Origin: Fen-1254 sp963778945 | Lineage (GTDB): Bacteria > Bacteroidota > Ignavibacteria > UBA10030 | Assembly (NCBI GenBank): GCA_963778945.1 | Contig: CAVZWL010000027.1 | Location: 1 to 64,000 of the forward strand | Reading direction: 5' to 3' | Length of the DNA stretch: 64,000 nt | Shown: positions 7,165-17,547 of the stretch, piece after piece | Layout of the letters: each line of letters begins with the position of its first letter | Position numbering within the stretch: position 1 is the first letter of the stretch | Made by a program: the position numbers and the translations under genes | The notes under the pieces: model-generated | Told to the model about the DNA's origin: nothing | Database searches by the model: none | Seen by the model: the letters and a program-made list of their open reading frames with translations, nothing else

Positions 7165-9966
7165 TCAATGCGCATCGAGCCAATTTGCGCCGGAGCCGAT
7201 TTCCACTTCGACGGGAACATTCAGAGGCAGCGCATTGCGCATGTTCTCTGCAACCAAATCCTTTACCGCGTCAAGTTCGTTTTCCTGAACTTCAAAGACA
7301 AGTTCGTCGTGAACCTGCATTACCATTGCGCTGCGTAATTTATTTTCCCTGAATGCAGTATCTATTTTAATCATTGCCAGTTTGATCATATCGGCGGCCG
7401 TTCCCTGGATCGGCATATTGATCGATTGCCGTTCCGCATTCTGCCGGATGTTCTGATTGCGGCTGTTGATTTCCGGAATATATCGACGCCTGCCGAGCAA
7501 TGTAGACACGTATCCCTGCCGACGCGACTGTGCAATCGTATCGCTGATGTACCCCTGAACTTTCGGAAACCGCTGGAAGTAGCGTGCTATAATTTCTTTT
7601 GCCTCGGCCTGAGTTATCTCCAGACGCGATGCAAGCCCGTATGCCCCGATGCCGTACATGATTCCAAAATTTACTTCCTTGGCTTTGCGCCGCATATCGC
7701 GCGTGACTTCGGATTGAGGAACGGCAAAGACTTTTGCGGCAGTGGAAGCATGAATATCTTCGCCATTGCGAAATGCATCGGTTAGTCCTTCGTCTCCCGA
7801 AATATGAGCCATAACCCGCAGTTCGATCTGCGAATAGTCTGCAGAGAGGATGAGGGCATTTTTGCCTTGAGCGATAAAAGCCCTTCGGATAGACCGGCCG
7901 ATTTCCGTGCGGATCGGAATGTTTTGAAAATTCGGATCGCTGCTCGAGAGCCGTCCGGTTGTCGTGACGCTCTGGTTGAACGACGTATGAACCCGCCCTG
8001 TTGCGGGATGAATCAATTTCGGCAGTGCGTCCACATAGGTCGATTTCAATTTTGCAAGCTGACGGAATTCCAAAAGCTGGTCGATAATGGGATGGTCCCC
8101 GCGGAGAGATTCCAGCACGGCTACATCGGTCGAGAATCCGGTTTTGGTTTTTTTCACTGTCCGAAGCTTAAGCTTGTTGAACAAAAGCTCGGCGAGCTGC
8201 TGTGTGGAATTGATATTGAACGCGCTGCCTGCGGTTGTGTGGATGCTGTGCGTTAATGCATCGAGCTGGCGTTCCAATTCCTTGGACATATCGTTCAGGT
8301 ACGCGACATCGATGCAAACACCGTGCTGTTCCATGCGCGTCAGCACCGGCGTGAGCGGAAACTCGATTTCATCGCAAAGCTTTCGCAGCGATTGTTCTTC
8401 CAGTTTCCGTCCGAGGACCTCGTAAAGTTGAAACGTTATGTCGGCATCTTCGCAGGAATAATCCGAAACATTTTCCGCCGGAATATCCCTTAAATCTTTT
8501 TGTTCTTTGCCGCTTCCTGTCAGTTCCGAGTACGTCACGGTTTTATACTGCAAATATTCTTCCGCAAGCGCATCCATGGAATGCCTTCCGTCGGCGCGGA
8601 GGACATAGCTTGCAATCATGGTGTCGAACGGAATTCCCTCTACAGCAATGCCGTACCGGGAGAGCACGAGAGCATCGTATTTGATGTTATGCCCGATCTT
8701 GAGCACCCGGGAATTTTCAAAGAGAGACTTGAGCGCTGAGCAGACGAATCCGGCGGAAAGTCCTTTTCCTTTCACGCGGCCGGCTGGCACTGTACCGAAA
8801 AGGTCGTGTGCTTCCGGCTCATGCTCCGGTTCGACGGCTATGTACCATGCTTCGTGCGTCCTGAGTGCAAATGAGATTCCGACGAGTTCGGCATTCAATG
8901 CATCGGTCGAGGTCGTTTCCGTATCGAAAACAAATACATTCGCCTTTGAAAGTTCTTGAACGAGATTTTGAAAACCCGATTCTGAATCGATGAGCGTATA
9001 CGAATGTTTTGTCGTCGAGATATCGTTCAGAGGAGCCGGAGGAGTAAATTCAATGACGCTCTCTTCTGCCGCCGGGATATGTTCCTGCGGCTCTGTTTGG
9101 AGTTTTGCCCGGAGCGACCGGAATTCCAATTTTTCGAAAAGCTCGGAAAGCCGTTCGACATTACGCGCAGCGGCGCGAAGATTGTGATACGTTATCTGGA
9201 GAGGAACATGCGTATCGATCGTGACAAGTTTTTTTGAAAGAAAAGCAAGTTCGCGGTTATTCTCTAATTTAGTGCGGACTCCTTTTTGAGGTATTTCATC
9301 AAGGTGCTCGTAGATCGCTTCGATGGTTCCGTATTTTTGAACGAGGGGGATAGCGGTTTTCTCGCCGATACCCGGAACGCCTGGAATGTTATCCGAAGCG
9401 TCGCCGGTCAGGCCCAGGACGTCGATAACGTGCTCGGGGGCAACGCCGAATTTATACTTTACACCTTCGATGTCGATGATCTCGACATCCGTTCCCTGCT
9501 TTCCGGGACGATACAACTTGATCGCGGGAGAGACGAGCTGCATAAAATCTTTATCCGGCGTAACAAGGAATGAAAGCGCTCCCTCTTTCTCGGCCTGCCG
9601 GGCAAGTGTGCCGATGACGTCGTCCGCTTCGTAGCCGTCCACTTCAACAATGGGAATGTTGTATGCGCGGACGACTTCTTTCAGTACCGGAAGCTGCGCA
9701 GACATATCTTCCGGCATTTTTTGACGTGTAGCTTTGTATTCTTTATATGCAAGATGGCGGAAGGTGGGTACGGCGGTGTCAAAAACGACTGCAATAGAAT
9801 CCGGATATTCCTGCGAGAGAATCCCATTCAGAAAATTGACAAAGCCGAAAATGGCGCTCGTGTTTTCGCCTTTGGAATTAATCAGCGGATTACGGATAAA
9901 TGCAAAATAGGAACGGTAGGCGAGCGCCATGCCGTCCAGCAAATATATCCGTTCAACGTTTGCCAT
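7165..9966 (-). CDS. polA: DNA polymerase I
   Basis: 933-residue Pol I, for Okazaki-fragment maturation and repair. The start at 9966 gives 'MANVERIYLLDGMALAYRSYFAF'-type N-terminus (read in pieces); the frame is open 21 codons further upstream without Pol I similarity. The 5'-3' exonuclease domain covers about residues 1-290 ('DGYEADDVIGT', 'GLTGDASDNIPGVPGIGEKT'). The proofreading domain (about 325-515) keeps its metal ligands: 'FDTETTSTD', 'IGHNIKYDALVL' and 'DYSCEDAD'. The polymerase domain has motif A 'LSADYSQIELRVMAHIS', O-helix 'RRKAKEVNFGIMYGIGAYG' and motif C 'MQVHDELVFEV'. So it is predicted to have all three activities. Long and undamaged, unlike many neighbours. Confidence 0.96.
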   Translation of the reverse strand: MANVERIYLLDGMALAYRSYFAFIRNPLINSKGENTSAIFGFVNFLNGILSQEYPDSIAVVFDTAVPTFRHLAYKEYKATRQKMPEDMSAQLPVLKEVVRAYNIPIVEVDGYEADDVIGTLARQAEKEGALSFLVTPDKDFMQLVSPAIKLYRPGKQGTDVEIIDIEGVKYKFGVAPEHVIDVLGLTGDASDNIPGVPGIGEKTAIPLVQKYGTIEAIYEHLDEIPQKGVRTKLENNRELAFLSKKLVTIDTHVPLQITYHNLRAAARNVERLSELFEKLEFRSLRAKLQTEPQEHIPAAEESVIEFTPPAPLNDISTTKHSYTLIDSESGFQNLVQELSKANVFVFDTETTSTDALNAELVGISFALRTHEAWYIAVEPEHEPEAHDLFGTVPAGRVKGKGLSAGFVCSALKSLFENSRVLKIGHNIKYDALVLSRYGIAVEGIPFDTMIASYVLRADGRHSMDALAEEYLQYKTVTYSELTGSGKEQKDLRDIPAENVSDYSCEDADITFQLYEVLGRKLEEQSLRKLCDEIEFPLTPVLTRMEQHGVCIDVAYLNDMSKELERQLDALTHSIHTTAGSAFNINSTQQLAELLFNKLKLRTVKKTKTGFSTDVAVLESLRGDHPIIDQLLEFRQLAKLKSTYVDALPKLIHPATGRVHTSFNQSVTTTGRLSSSDPNFQNIPIRTEIGRSIRRAFIAQGKNALILSADYSQIELRVMAHISGDEGLTDAFRNGEDIHASTAAKVFAVPQSEVTRDMRRKAKEVNFGIMYGIGAYGLASRLEITQAEAKEIIARYFQRFPKVQGYISDTIAQSRRQGYVSTLLGRRRYIPEINSRNQNIRQNAERQSINMPIQGTAADMIKLAMIKIDTAFRENKLRSAMVMQVHDELVFEVQENELDAVKDLVAENMRNALPLNVPVEVEIGSGANWLDAH

Positions 9967-10403
9967 TTTTCTCTGCCTGTTGTTCGAGAGCCATCGATAA
10001 AAATATACGCAAAGGTGTCCGCAAAACAAACGCAGAAATCTTTTCTCCTTCTCATCTGCGTAAAATTTGAATGATTTGCCTGCGTTTCCCGCGACGACCC
10101 GTCGCGGCTACAGAAGAATATTACAATTTGATAAGCGAAGATTATTCCATAGATTTTATTTGAGGTTTAAATATCCCGGAGTTGATTTCGTCCGGGTTGT
10201 TGAAATACTGTGTTTTCATAACGGGAAAAATTATTAATTTGAGAAGGTTTATCAAATATGCAATCAAGCCGGCTGAAATGAGGCGAGCCAAATTTGGAAA
10301 GAGGTCAATAAGGGTTTGAAGATGGCTTTGATGAGTCTTATCCAGGAAATAAAAATATGGCATATCTCTTGATGGTTTAAGAGCAATAGAGAGAAAAGGT
10401 AAA
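9967..10403. other. Intergenic region, 437 bases, with repeat copy
   Basis: Divergent gap between polA (minus) and the epimerase (plus). It holds palindrome copy 2 (10089-10113) and a short CCCGGA/TCCGGG hairpin (10175-10196). No convincing gene was found on either strand. Promoters for both neighbours must lie here but no box is clear enough to mark. Confidence 0.5.
10089..10113. repeat. Dispersed intergenic palindrome, copy 2
   Basis: CCGCGAC-GACCC-GTCGCGG followed by CTACAG, which is the inverse orientation of copy 1 (TGTAGC then stem). Same family as the elements at 1274 and 60640-60689. Confidence 0.7.
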
Positions 10404-11756
10404 ATGATGGATAATGAATTAAAGATAGTAAAAGAACTCCAAGATGCGTTGCTGCACGGCATACTGAACCGATGGTATCCGTTGACCGTCGATAAAGAAT
10501 GCGGCGGTTACTATACGAATATTTCGTGCGATTGGAAAATTATGCCGCAGCAGGAGAAAATGATCGTATCGCAGGCAAGACATATATGGACATTGTCTAA
10601 GGCGTCCGAATTTCTCGGAGGCGCGGGAGTATTCGATCAGATTGCATCCCATGGATTTGAATTTATGACCCAGAGCATGTGGGACAGCACGAATGGGGGA
10701 TTTTATCAAATCCGCAGCAGGGAAGGCAAAGGCACCGATGTCAAAGGGTGGCATGATGAAAAACGTGCATACGGAAATGCTTTTGCGCTCTATGCGCTGG
10801 CAGCGCTTTTTGAGCAGACTCGCTCTCCCCAAGCGCTCGAATGGGCAAAGAAAACTTTTTACTGGATTGAAAATCATGCGCACGATGATCGCGGCAAAGG
10901 GTAATTCCAATTTCTGACGCCTGAATCTGCAGTGTTCGACCGAAACTCCGCATACAAGACCATCGCATTCGACAGCAATGAACTCGGTTTTAAGGACCAA
11001 AACTCTTCCATCCATTTGATGGAAGCATATACGGAACTGCATCATGTCTGGAAAGACGAACTCTTGCACTCCCGGTTGTCGGAATTACTGGAGCTTATAC
11101 GCGATGTCATGGTAACCGACCCCGGATATCTCCAATTGTTCTTCGAGAACGATTGGAAGCCGGTTTCCTTCCGTCGTGCTTCGGATGCGGAACGTAAAGC
11201 AAATTTCGGGCTGGATCACATATCGTTCGGCCATGATTATGAAACTGCATTTTTAATGCTGGAAGCATCTTTTGCGCTTGGCGTGCCGAACGACTTCCGT
11301 ACATTGACCACAGCAAAAAAAATGCTGGATCACGCATTGCTCAGGGGCTGGGATCCTGTCTTAGGAGGATTTTATGACGGGGGATATTATGATAAAAGCG
11401 GTGCATATTCCGTCGTGCTTGGTACAAAAAACTGGTGGGCACAGGCCGAAGGATTGAATGCACTTCTTCTGTTCTCGAAAATATTTCCCGAAGATCAGCG
11501 GTATGCGGCGCATTTCGTCAAACAGTGGGAATATATCAAGAACTACATTATCGATCCGGTCAACGGCGATTGGTTCGAAGGGGGAATCGATAAAGAACCT
11601 CAGTTCCGTTCCGGTCAGAAAAGCCATATGTGGAAATGCACCTACCATACATCCAGAGCATTGATGAATTGCATCGCTCTTCTCAGGAATGACGAACATT
11701 CTGAAATTCATGCTCTGGCGGCATATTGGCGCAAGACTGCGGAACAGATACGGTAA
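10404..11756 (+). CDS. AGE-family 2-epimerase (cellobiose 2-epimerase-like), in-frame stop
   Basis: N-acylglucosamine 2-epimerase superfamily, (alpha/alpha)6 barrel. The best fit is cellobiose 2-epimerase, which turns beta-1,4-mannobiose into mannosyl-glucose. Features are 'NRWYPLTVDKECGGYYT' at the start, 'QARHIWTLSKASEF', 'HDEKRAYGNAFALYAL', 'NFGLDHISFGHDYETAFLM' and 'TKNWWAQAEGLNALLLF', matching the conserved His/Glu/Trp positions of the family. A TAA at 10902-10904 splits it, but both halves are in the same frame and flank a normal 'G-[Y]-FQFLTP' segment, so one substitution (TAT to TAA) explains it. Epimerase plus the GH130_1 at 16.3 kb is the known mannobiose phosphorolysis route. Convergent with galT. 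Confidence 0.82.
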
Positions 11757-11782
11757 AGAATTGGAAAGGGATCTTTCCTGTT

Positions 11783-12829
11783 TTATCGGGCAGAGTAATG
11801 TTTGAGAGGCAGTTTTCTCAAAACATCGGCAGAGTGCTCCGGTGTAATATCCCGCTGGGGTTCTGCCAGCATTTCATACCCAACCATAAATTTGCGTATC
11901 TGTGCAGACCGTAAAAGGGGAGGATAGAAGTGGACGTGGAAATGCCATTCCGGGTGCTTACGAGCATCGGTCGGCGCCTGATGGATACCCATCGAGTAAG
12001 GGAACGATGTCCGGAAGAGATTATCGTATTTAATCATATTGATTTTTAAAGCATCCGCAAAATCTTTTTTTTCAGCTTCTGAAAACTCCAGCAGCGATGC
12101 CCTCTTGCGTTTTGAAACAATCAGCGTTTCAAACGGCCAGACCGCCCAGAAAGGAACGACGACCAGGAACGATTCGTTTTCGTACACAGAGCGTTCTGCA
12201 AGCTTTGCTTCGAGTTTCCAGTAATCCGATAAAAGACTTCTTTTCTTTTTTGCATAGTATCTCTTGAATTGTTTCAATTCTTTGGAAGGTTCCATCGGAA
12301 TGCTCGTTTGCGCCCAGATTTGACCATGGGGATGCGGATTGCTGTTTCCCATGATCTTTCCCTTGTTTTCAAAAATCTGCACATATCGTATAGCGGGAAT
12401 CGAACCGAGCGATTGAAACTCTTTTTGCCAGACGCCGATGATATCTTCGATTTCTTGCCGGCTCATTTCCGCCATCGTAAGATTATGGGATCGTGAATAA
12501 TTCACCACCCGGCAGACACCGCCTTCGCCTTTGGCAATCAGGAGGTTCTCGATAGTATTTGTACCGAGCGGAGTAGACTGAAGCAATGCGGGGAAATCGT
12601 TTGTAAAAACGAATGTACCCGTATAATCAGGATTAACATCGCCGTGAGCACGTTTGTTGCCGGGACAAAGGTAGCAATCGGGTTCGTAGGACTTGCGGTG
12701 TTCTGTCGAGACCGGTGCAACGTCGCCTTGCCAGGGGCGGGATGTCCGATGGGGCGATACAAGCACCCATTCTCCGTTCAATATATTCTTTCTCCTGTGA
12801 GGATGGGCGGCCGGTTCAAATGTTTTCAT
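11783..12829 (-). CDS. galT: Galactose-1-phosphate uridylyltransferase
   Basis: 348-residue GalT (Leloir pathway), which swaps UMP from UDP-glucose to galactose-1-phosphate. The active site 'NPHPHGQIWAQ' contains the His-Pro-His nucleophile motif. 'CYLCPGN' near residue 52 is the zinc Cys pair region. 'GTFVFTNDFPAL' and 'HQAPTDARKHPEWHFHVHFYPP' (in parts) are also typical. The start at 12829 is favoured by AAGGAAG just upstream; six more codons are open 5'. Its start overlaps the galK stop by 14 bases, so galK-galT are co-transcribed and probably coupled. Confidence 0.94.
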   Translation of the reverse strand: MKTFEPAAHPHRRKNILNGEWVLVSPHRTSRPWQGDVAPVSTEHRKSYEPDCYLCPGNKRAHGDVNPDYTGTFVFTNDFPALLQSTPLGTNTIENLLIAKGEGGVCRVVNYSRSHNLTMAEMSRQEIEDIIGVWQKEFQSLGSIPAIRYVQIFENKGKIMGNSNPHPHGQIWAQTSIPMEPSKELKQFKRYYAKKKRSLLSDYWKLEAKLAERSVYENESFLVVVPFWAVWPFETLIVSKRKRASLLEFSEAEKKDFADALKINMIKYDNLFRTSFPYSMGIHQAPTDARKHPEWHFHVHFYPPLLRSAQIRKFMVGYEMLAEPQRDITPEHSADVLRKLPLKHYSAR

Positions 12830-13989
12830 CGCTTCCTTTTCCCACAATTGCCGTCCCCGATCCGATGCGTGTGCAATATATTTTTGGTTCGAGATCGAAT
12901 GCGGCCTTATATTTTGCGGAGACGATCGACGAAATTTCGTCCACGGCTTCAGGTTCGATCAGGTTAATGGTGCAGCCGCCGAAGCCGCCTCCCATCATTC
13001 TTGCACCGTAGACATGCGGATTATCCCGAACCACGGAGACGAGAAAATCCAACTCCTTGCAGCTGACTTGGTACTCGCCGCTCAATCCGTCGTGCGACCC
13101 ATACATAAACCGCCCGAATGTTTTCATATCGTTCAGGTTCAATGCGGAGCACGCTTTCAGAACGCGTCCGTTCTCCTCCACGACATATTTGCAGCGTTTA
13201 TAAATGGTTTCATCCATAGAGCTTCTGCTCTGAGCCAGCATTTCCGGAGTCACATCGCGAAGATGTGTGACTGCCGGATTCAGCTTTCGAATGATATCTA
13301 CTCCTTTACCGCATTCCTCTCTCCTGCGGTTGTATTCCGATGATGCGAGGGAATGGGAGACACAGGTATCATAGAGCACAACCGCAATATCGTGCGCGAT
13401 GGGATAATACGAATATTCCAGGGAACGGCAATCGAGAAGAAGCGCCTGGTCGGGCTCGCCGTATATATTGATAAACTGGTCCATAATACCGCACCGGACG
13501 CCGACGAATTCGTTCTCCGCTCGTTTGGGCGAGTTTGACCAAATCGATGTCCTCGATGCGCAATTCGAAAATGCAGTTCAATGCCAGCGCCAGACCTGCT
13601 TCGATAGCGGCAGAACTAGACATACCTGCACCGATCGGAATATCGCCGCCGAAGACGCAGTTGAATCCGCGGATTTGCCGGTGAGACGACAGAAGCTGCT
13701 GGACGACTCCCATGAAATAATTCGGCCAGCTTTTCTCGGAACGCCGGATATTAAAGAGAGAAAACTGAAAATCATCGTTGAGATTGCAGGCGACGAGTCT
13801 GCATTCCGTGTCCTTCCGCGGGACGATTGCAATCGAGATTGTCTTATCAATGGCGGCCGGCAGGACAAATCCCTGATTGTAATCCGTATGCTCACCGATT
13901 AAATTGATGCGGCCCGGCGACCGGACAAGAAGAGGTTCGCCCTCGAAGTTTTGGCTAAATGTTTTTTTTACAGCACTTACAGTATCCAT
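12816..13989 (-). CDS. galK: Galactokinase, frameshifted
   Basis: GHMP-family galactokinase, which makes galactose-1-phosphate. Motif 1 'SPGRINLIGEHTDYNQGFVLP' is present in parts, as are motif 2 'GDIPIGAGMSSSAAIEAG' (ATP loop) and motif 3 'GARMMGGGFGGCTI'. The frame breaks at about 13517: one extra base after 'LAQTS' disrupts 'ENEFVGVRCGIMDQF', which is perfect in the next frame and includes the catalytic-base Asp region. Single-base insertion as in other genes here. Order galK-galT, overlapping by 14 bases. The galactose source is probably the GH27 alpha-galactosidase at 28.3 kb. Confidence 0.92.
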
Positions 13990-14002
13990 TGTTTTCTCTG
14001 AA

Positions 14003-14212
14003 TCAGGATTTTCGTGTGTTCCAGAAGAGCACGCCTCCGACAGTTACCATGAGGGCGCCCCACCAGATTGAAGGGTTCGTTTCGGCAAGCACGGTTTTCA
14101 CAGCCGGCGGATCGACGATTTGATATATTCCGCTCAGGATAACAATCCCGCCGATGACTATAAGAATGAGCCCTACAAAGTACCAGATCGGTTTCATCGT
14201 ATGTTCTGACAT
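14003..14212 (-). CDS. Small two-helix membrane protein next to SSS symporter
   Basis: 69 residues with two clear membrane helices (about 8-29 and 46-65) and the pattern 'MKPIWYFVGLILIVIGGIVILSGIY ... NPSIWWGALMVTVGGVLFW', quoted in pieces. AAGGAGAA upstream gives a good start. It begins 18 bases after the true stop of the symporter and ends 13 bases before galK, inside the SSS-galK-galT operon. I do not recognise a named family. Position and size suggest a small partner of the transporter, by loose analogy to the DUF485 protein that accompanies ActP, but that is inference. Confidence 0.7.
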   Translation of the reverse strand: MSEHTMKPIWYFVGLILIVIGGIVILSGIYQIVDPPAVKTVLAETNPSIWWGALMVTVGGVLFWNTRKS

Positions 14213-14230
14213 AAAAATTGTTCTCCTTGA

Positions 14231-15908
14231 TTACCAAAAAATAATATTGAGAATAATGAAGACGATCAATGCAATGACCGCATAAAATTCCGGACGCTTT
14301 GTCAGAGGAATGTTTTGTTCGATTGTTTCCTTGGTCAATCCCCGGTACAAGGCCGGTAAGTTCTTCTTTAGGTCTTTTCTCTGTAAAGAGGCTGACGACA
14401 ACGGTTACAATCGCACAGATGAGCCATGCCCACCATGCACGCCAGAAATTGGCGGCCATATCGCTCTGCACGCTGGATAGTGTAATGATGTTTTCCGGTA
14501 TCCAGTGAAATTTGACGCCAATGTACATGGAAAAGGACGAAAACATGCCGGCTATCAATCCCCAGAATGCTCCGTTGGGCGTGATCCACCAAATAAACAT
14601 ACCGAGCAGCATGGTGGCAAAAAGAGGCGCATTAACCCACGAGAAAATTGCCTGCATATAGTCCATAATGCTGGGAAAACTTTTCGCCCAGTACGCTGTA
14701 ACGAGAGAGAGCAGAACTCCTGCGATCGTAGAAATGCGCCCCATCCATAAGAGGTTTGCATCGGATGCTTTCTTATTGATGATTGATCTATAAATATCGT
14801 ATGTCCATACGGTGTTAAATGCGCTTATATTTCCCGCCTGACCTGCCATGAATCCGGCCAGCAAGGCGGTGACGCCCAGACCTAAGAGTCCGTGCGGATA
14901 GTACCGCGTGATAAGAAGCGGGAGTGCTGAATCGTAATTGATTTGTCCACCGTCTTGCAGCAATGCAAATCCGCTTTTGGGATCGTGCGCAAGGACAATG
15001 GCAATAAGGCCGCTGACGATGACAATGAAAGGAAGAGCCATTTTAAAGAAAGAGGCAAGGATCGGCGTCATGCGGGCAGTCCGTAAATCTTTTGCGCTAA
15101 ACGCGCGCTGAACGACCAAAAAATCAGTTGTCCAATATCCGAACGAAAGAACGAATCCAAGTCCGAGGACGATGGCGCCCCAATGAACATACATTCCATT
15201 GAGCGTTGGATCTCCCGAAGAAGACCAGAGTGTCGTCATCGATACTTGAGAACTCATTTCATTGATGCGCGCTATAACTTGATGCACGCTTCCAATTTCA
15301 ACGATGCCGAGAATGGAGACAAGAAAGAGCCCGAACCAAATAAGAAAAAACTGAATGATCTCGGTGAAAATTGCAGACATCAAGCCGCTGAGCGATACAT
15401 ATGCGGCGACTGTCAATGCAGATATCCACATGCTGACGTCCCAATTCCAGCCGAGAAATGTATGGAAAACCAGAGCCATAGCATAGAGATTAATTCCCGA
15501 AACAAGGAGTGTCATAAAGGCAAAGGAAAAGCCGTTCAGGACTCGCGTTTTTTCGTCGAATCTTAATTTCAAATAACCCGGGACAGAATTAATCTTGCTG
15601 CTGTAATAAAACGGCATCATATAGATACCGAGGAAGAGCATTGCAGGAATTGCGCCGATCCAATAAAAATGAGCGACAAACATTCCATATTTAAATGTGT
15701 TGCCGGTCATTCCCAATAATTCAAGAGCCCCGAGATTGGCAGAGAGAAAGGCCAATCCGGCGACCCACGCGGAATTTTTTCTGCCGGCGAGGAAAAAATC
15801 TTCCTGACTTTTCGTGAATTTACGCAGGTAAATTCCGATGCCGAGAACAAAACCGAAATATATAAGTATGATCATCCAATCGATGAATGATAAGCCAATA
15901 GTTCCCAT
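14231..15908 (-). CDS. SSS-family sodium/sugar symporter, C-terminal frameshift
   Basis: Sodium:solute symporter family (LeuT fold), about 560 residues, probably carrying a monosaccharide or mannobiose. It starts at 15908 ('MGTIGLSFIDWMIILIYFG') with AAGGGA upstream. Core SSS signatures are 'SAWVAGLAFLSANLGALELLGM' (in parts), 'ISAFNTVWTYDIY' and 'GFMAGQAGNISAFN'. Near 14339-14344 one extra base throws the frame off. In the correct frame the protein continues 'LTKETIEQNIPLTKRPEF' and ends with a last helix (AVIALIVFIILNIIFW) and TAA at 14231. It lies upstream of the small membrane protein, galK and galT in one minus-strand operon. Confidence 0.88.
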
Positions 15909-16318
15909 GGATATTCCCTTCTCTGTATTGATGAACAGACTTTGCGATTTATGATAAGACGCACAAGCGTTCACACCGTTGTATCGAAACGGGTCATGCG
16001 GCAACGCTGCTGGTCAAACGCTCAATTCCATCTCTTGAAGATAGTTTTTTTTTGGTTTTTAACCAATTATTTTTTAAGAACGTTCGATTTGATTATGCCG
16101 GGAGTCCATGATTACCGTTTCGAGGCAAGAAGGGAGGTGGAGAATGTCGAAGCCCCTTGTTCATACCTGCAGGAGGCAGGTACATGCGTATACCGTGATT
16201 GGAGAGATGAAAATTACACATTATCTATATCTATCAAAAAAAGCAGATCAGCTTTATTCTTGTTCTGATTGATCTTCTCGGTAATTGTTCCGTTGTGAAC
16301 GTCGCGATACTCCCGGAG
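15909..16318. other. Intergenic region, 410 bases, promoter of SSS-galKT operon
   Basis: Between two minus-strand genes. It contains a TTGGTT-TTT-AACCAA palindrome at 16052-16066 in a very T-rich stretch, and a CCGGGAGTCC-type fragment at 16098. No ORF was supported. Confidence 0.4.
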
Positions 16319-17506
16319 TTAATGCTTTTTTACGACTTCCAGGTTCTTTTTGATCATACTGATCCGTTCCTGAACATTTGCCCCAGTCCGGAGGCTGTCT
16401 TCCGGCGTATGGAGGACATAATCGACAAGCTTGTCTACCGTCGATACGGCGACGTGCATCCGTGTATCGGAAGATGCATAATAGATATAGACTTCGCCAT
16501 TTTTGCGCTGGACCCATCCATTACTGAAGACGACATTCGAGACGTCTCCGATACGTTCGTCATTCTCCGGCGCAATGAAATATCCTCCGGGACGCGCGAT
16601 AACTTTTGACGGATTTTTCAGGTCTGTCATAAACATATAGAGAACATACCGCAGACCGGCGGCTGTATTGCGTACACCGTGTGCCAGCTGGAGCCATCCT
16701 TTTGACGTTTTAATCGGAGCCGGTCCCAATCCATTCTTAACTTCCTTTATCGTATGATAAGCTTTATCGTCGATAATGATTTCGTTGTTGATAACCGGAT
16801 GCTCGATATCATCTGCAAGTCCCCATCCAATGCCGCCTCCGGACCCTGCTTCAATAAAGCCGTCCTGCGGCCTCGTATAAAAAGCATATTTTCCGTGAAT
16901 CAGTTCCGGATGGAGGACTACATTCCGCTGCTGCGGCGATTGCGTCGTTATATCGGGCAGCCGGTCCCAATGCAAAAAATCCTTCGTTCGGACAATGCCG
17001 CATTGAGCCAATGCAGACGATGTATCTGTTCGGGCTACGGTAGGATCTTTCCGTTCCGTACAAAACAATCCGTAAACCCAGCCGTCCTCATGCCTGACAA
17101 GTCTCATGTCATAGACATTGATGTCGGGATCCTGTGTTTCCGGGAGGAGAATGGGATAATCCCAGAATCGGAAATTGTCGACGCCGTTTGCCGATTCGGC
17201 AATGGCAAAAAACGATTTTCGATCGGTACCTTCCACGCGTACCGCAAGCAGGATCTTACCGTTATGTTCAATGGCTCCGGCGTTAAATGCAGCATTAATT
17301 CCCATCCGCTCCATAAGATAGGGATTGGTTTCGTAATGCAAATCGTAACGCCAAAAAACCGGCGTGTGTTGTGCCGTGAGAACAGGATTGCGGTAACGGA
17401 TAAAAATTCCGTTATTCCGCTTTTCCTTTACATTCTTTTGAGAGATCAATTTTTTGTGATCGTTAAAAAGTTTCTTTACCCCTATATTAAATTTTTGTTT
17501 TGTCAT
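16319..17506 (-). CDS. mgp: 4-O-beta-D-mannosyl-D-glucose phosphorylase (GH130_1)
   Basis: 395-residue GH130 subfamily 1 enzyme. It phosphorolyses mannosyl-beta-1,4-glucose to mannose-1-phosphate and glucose. Strong subfamily marks are 'NVYDMRLVRHEDGW' with the catalytic Asp near residue 133, 'GLFCTERKDP', 'SPQQRNVVLHPE', 'YTRPQDGFIEAGSGGGIGWG', 'VKNGLGPAPIKT' and 'AHGVRNTAAGLRY'. Length matches characterised members (about 390). No signal peptide, so cytosolic. With the 2-epimerase at 10.4 kb it completes the mannobiose pathway. It lies downstream of a second SSS symporter (gap 41 bases), likely the importer. GAGGAA precedes the start. Confidence 0.9.
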   Translation of the reverse strand: MTKQKFNIGVKKLFNDHKKLISQKNVKEKRNNGIFIRYRNPVLTAQHTPVFWRYDLHYETNPYLMERMGINAAFNAGAIEHNGKILLAVRVEGTDRKSFFAIAESANGVDNFRFWDYPILLPETQDPDINVYDMRLVRHEDGWVYGLFCTERKDPTVARTDTSSALAQCGIVRTKDFLHWDRLPDITTQSPQQRNVVLHPELIHGKYAFYTRPQDGFIEAGSGGGIGWGLADDIEHPVINNEIIIDDKAYHTIKEVKNGLGPAPIKTSKGWLQLAHGVRNTAAGLRYVLYMFMTDLKNPSKVIARPGGYFIAPENDERIGDVSNVVFSNGWVQRKNGEVYIYYASSDTRMHVAVSTVDKLVDYVLHTPEDSLRTGANVQERISMIKKNLEVVKKH

Positions 17507-17547
17507 ATTCTATTCCTCAGGATCTTATTTTCTTTTTATGCATTTTT

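Noticed and set aside
10142..10462. 106-residue minus-strand ORF with a hydrophobic segment in the polA/epimerase gap
   Set aside because: No ribosome-binding site, biased composition, and it overlaps the epimerase start; it includes a hairpin-forming intergenic segment.
13977..14230. Apparent 60-residue-plus C-terminal extension of the SSS symporter running through the small membrane gene
   Set aside because: Produced by a one-base frameshift near 14341; the restored frame ends properly at 14231.
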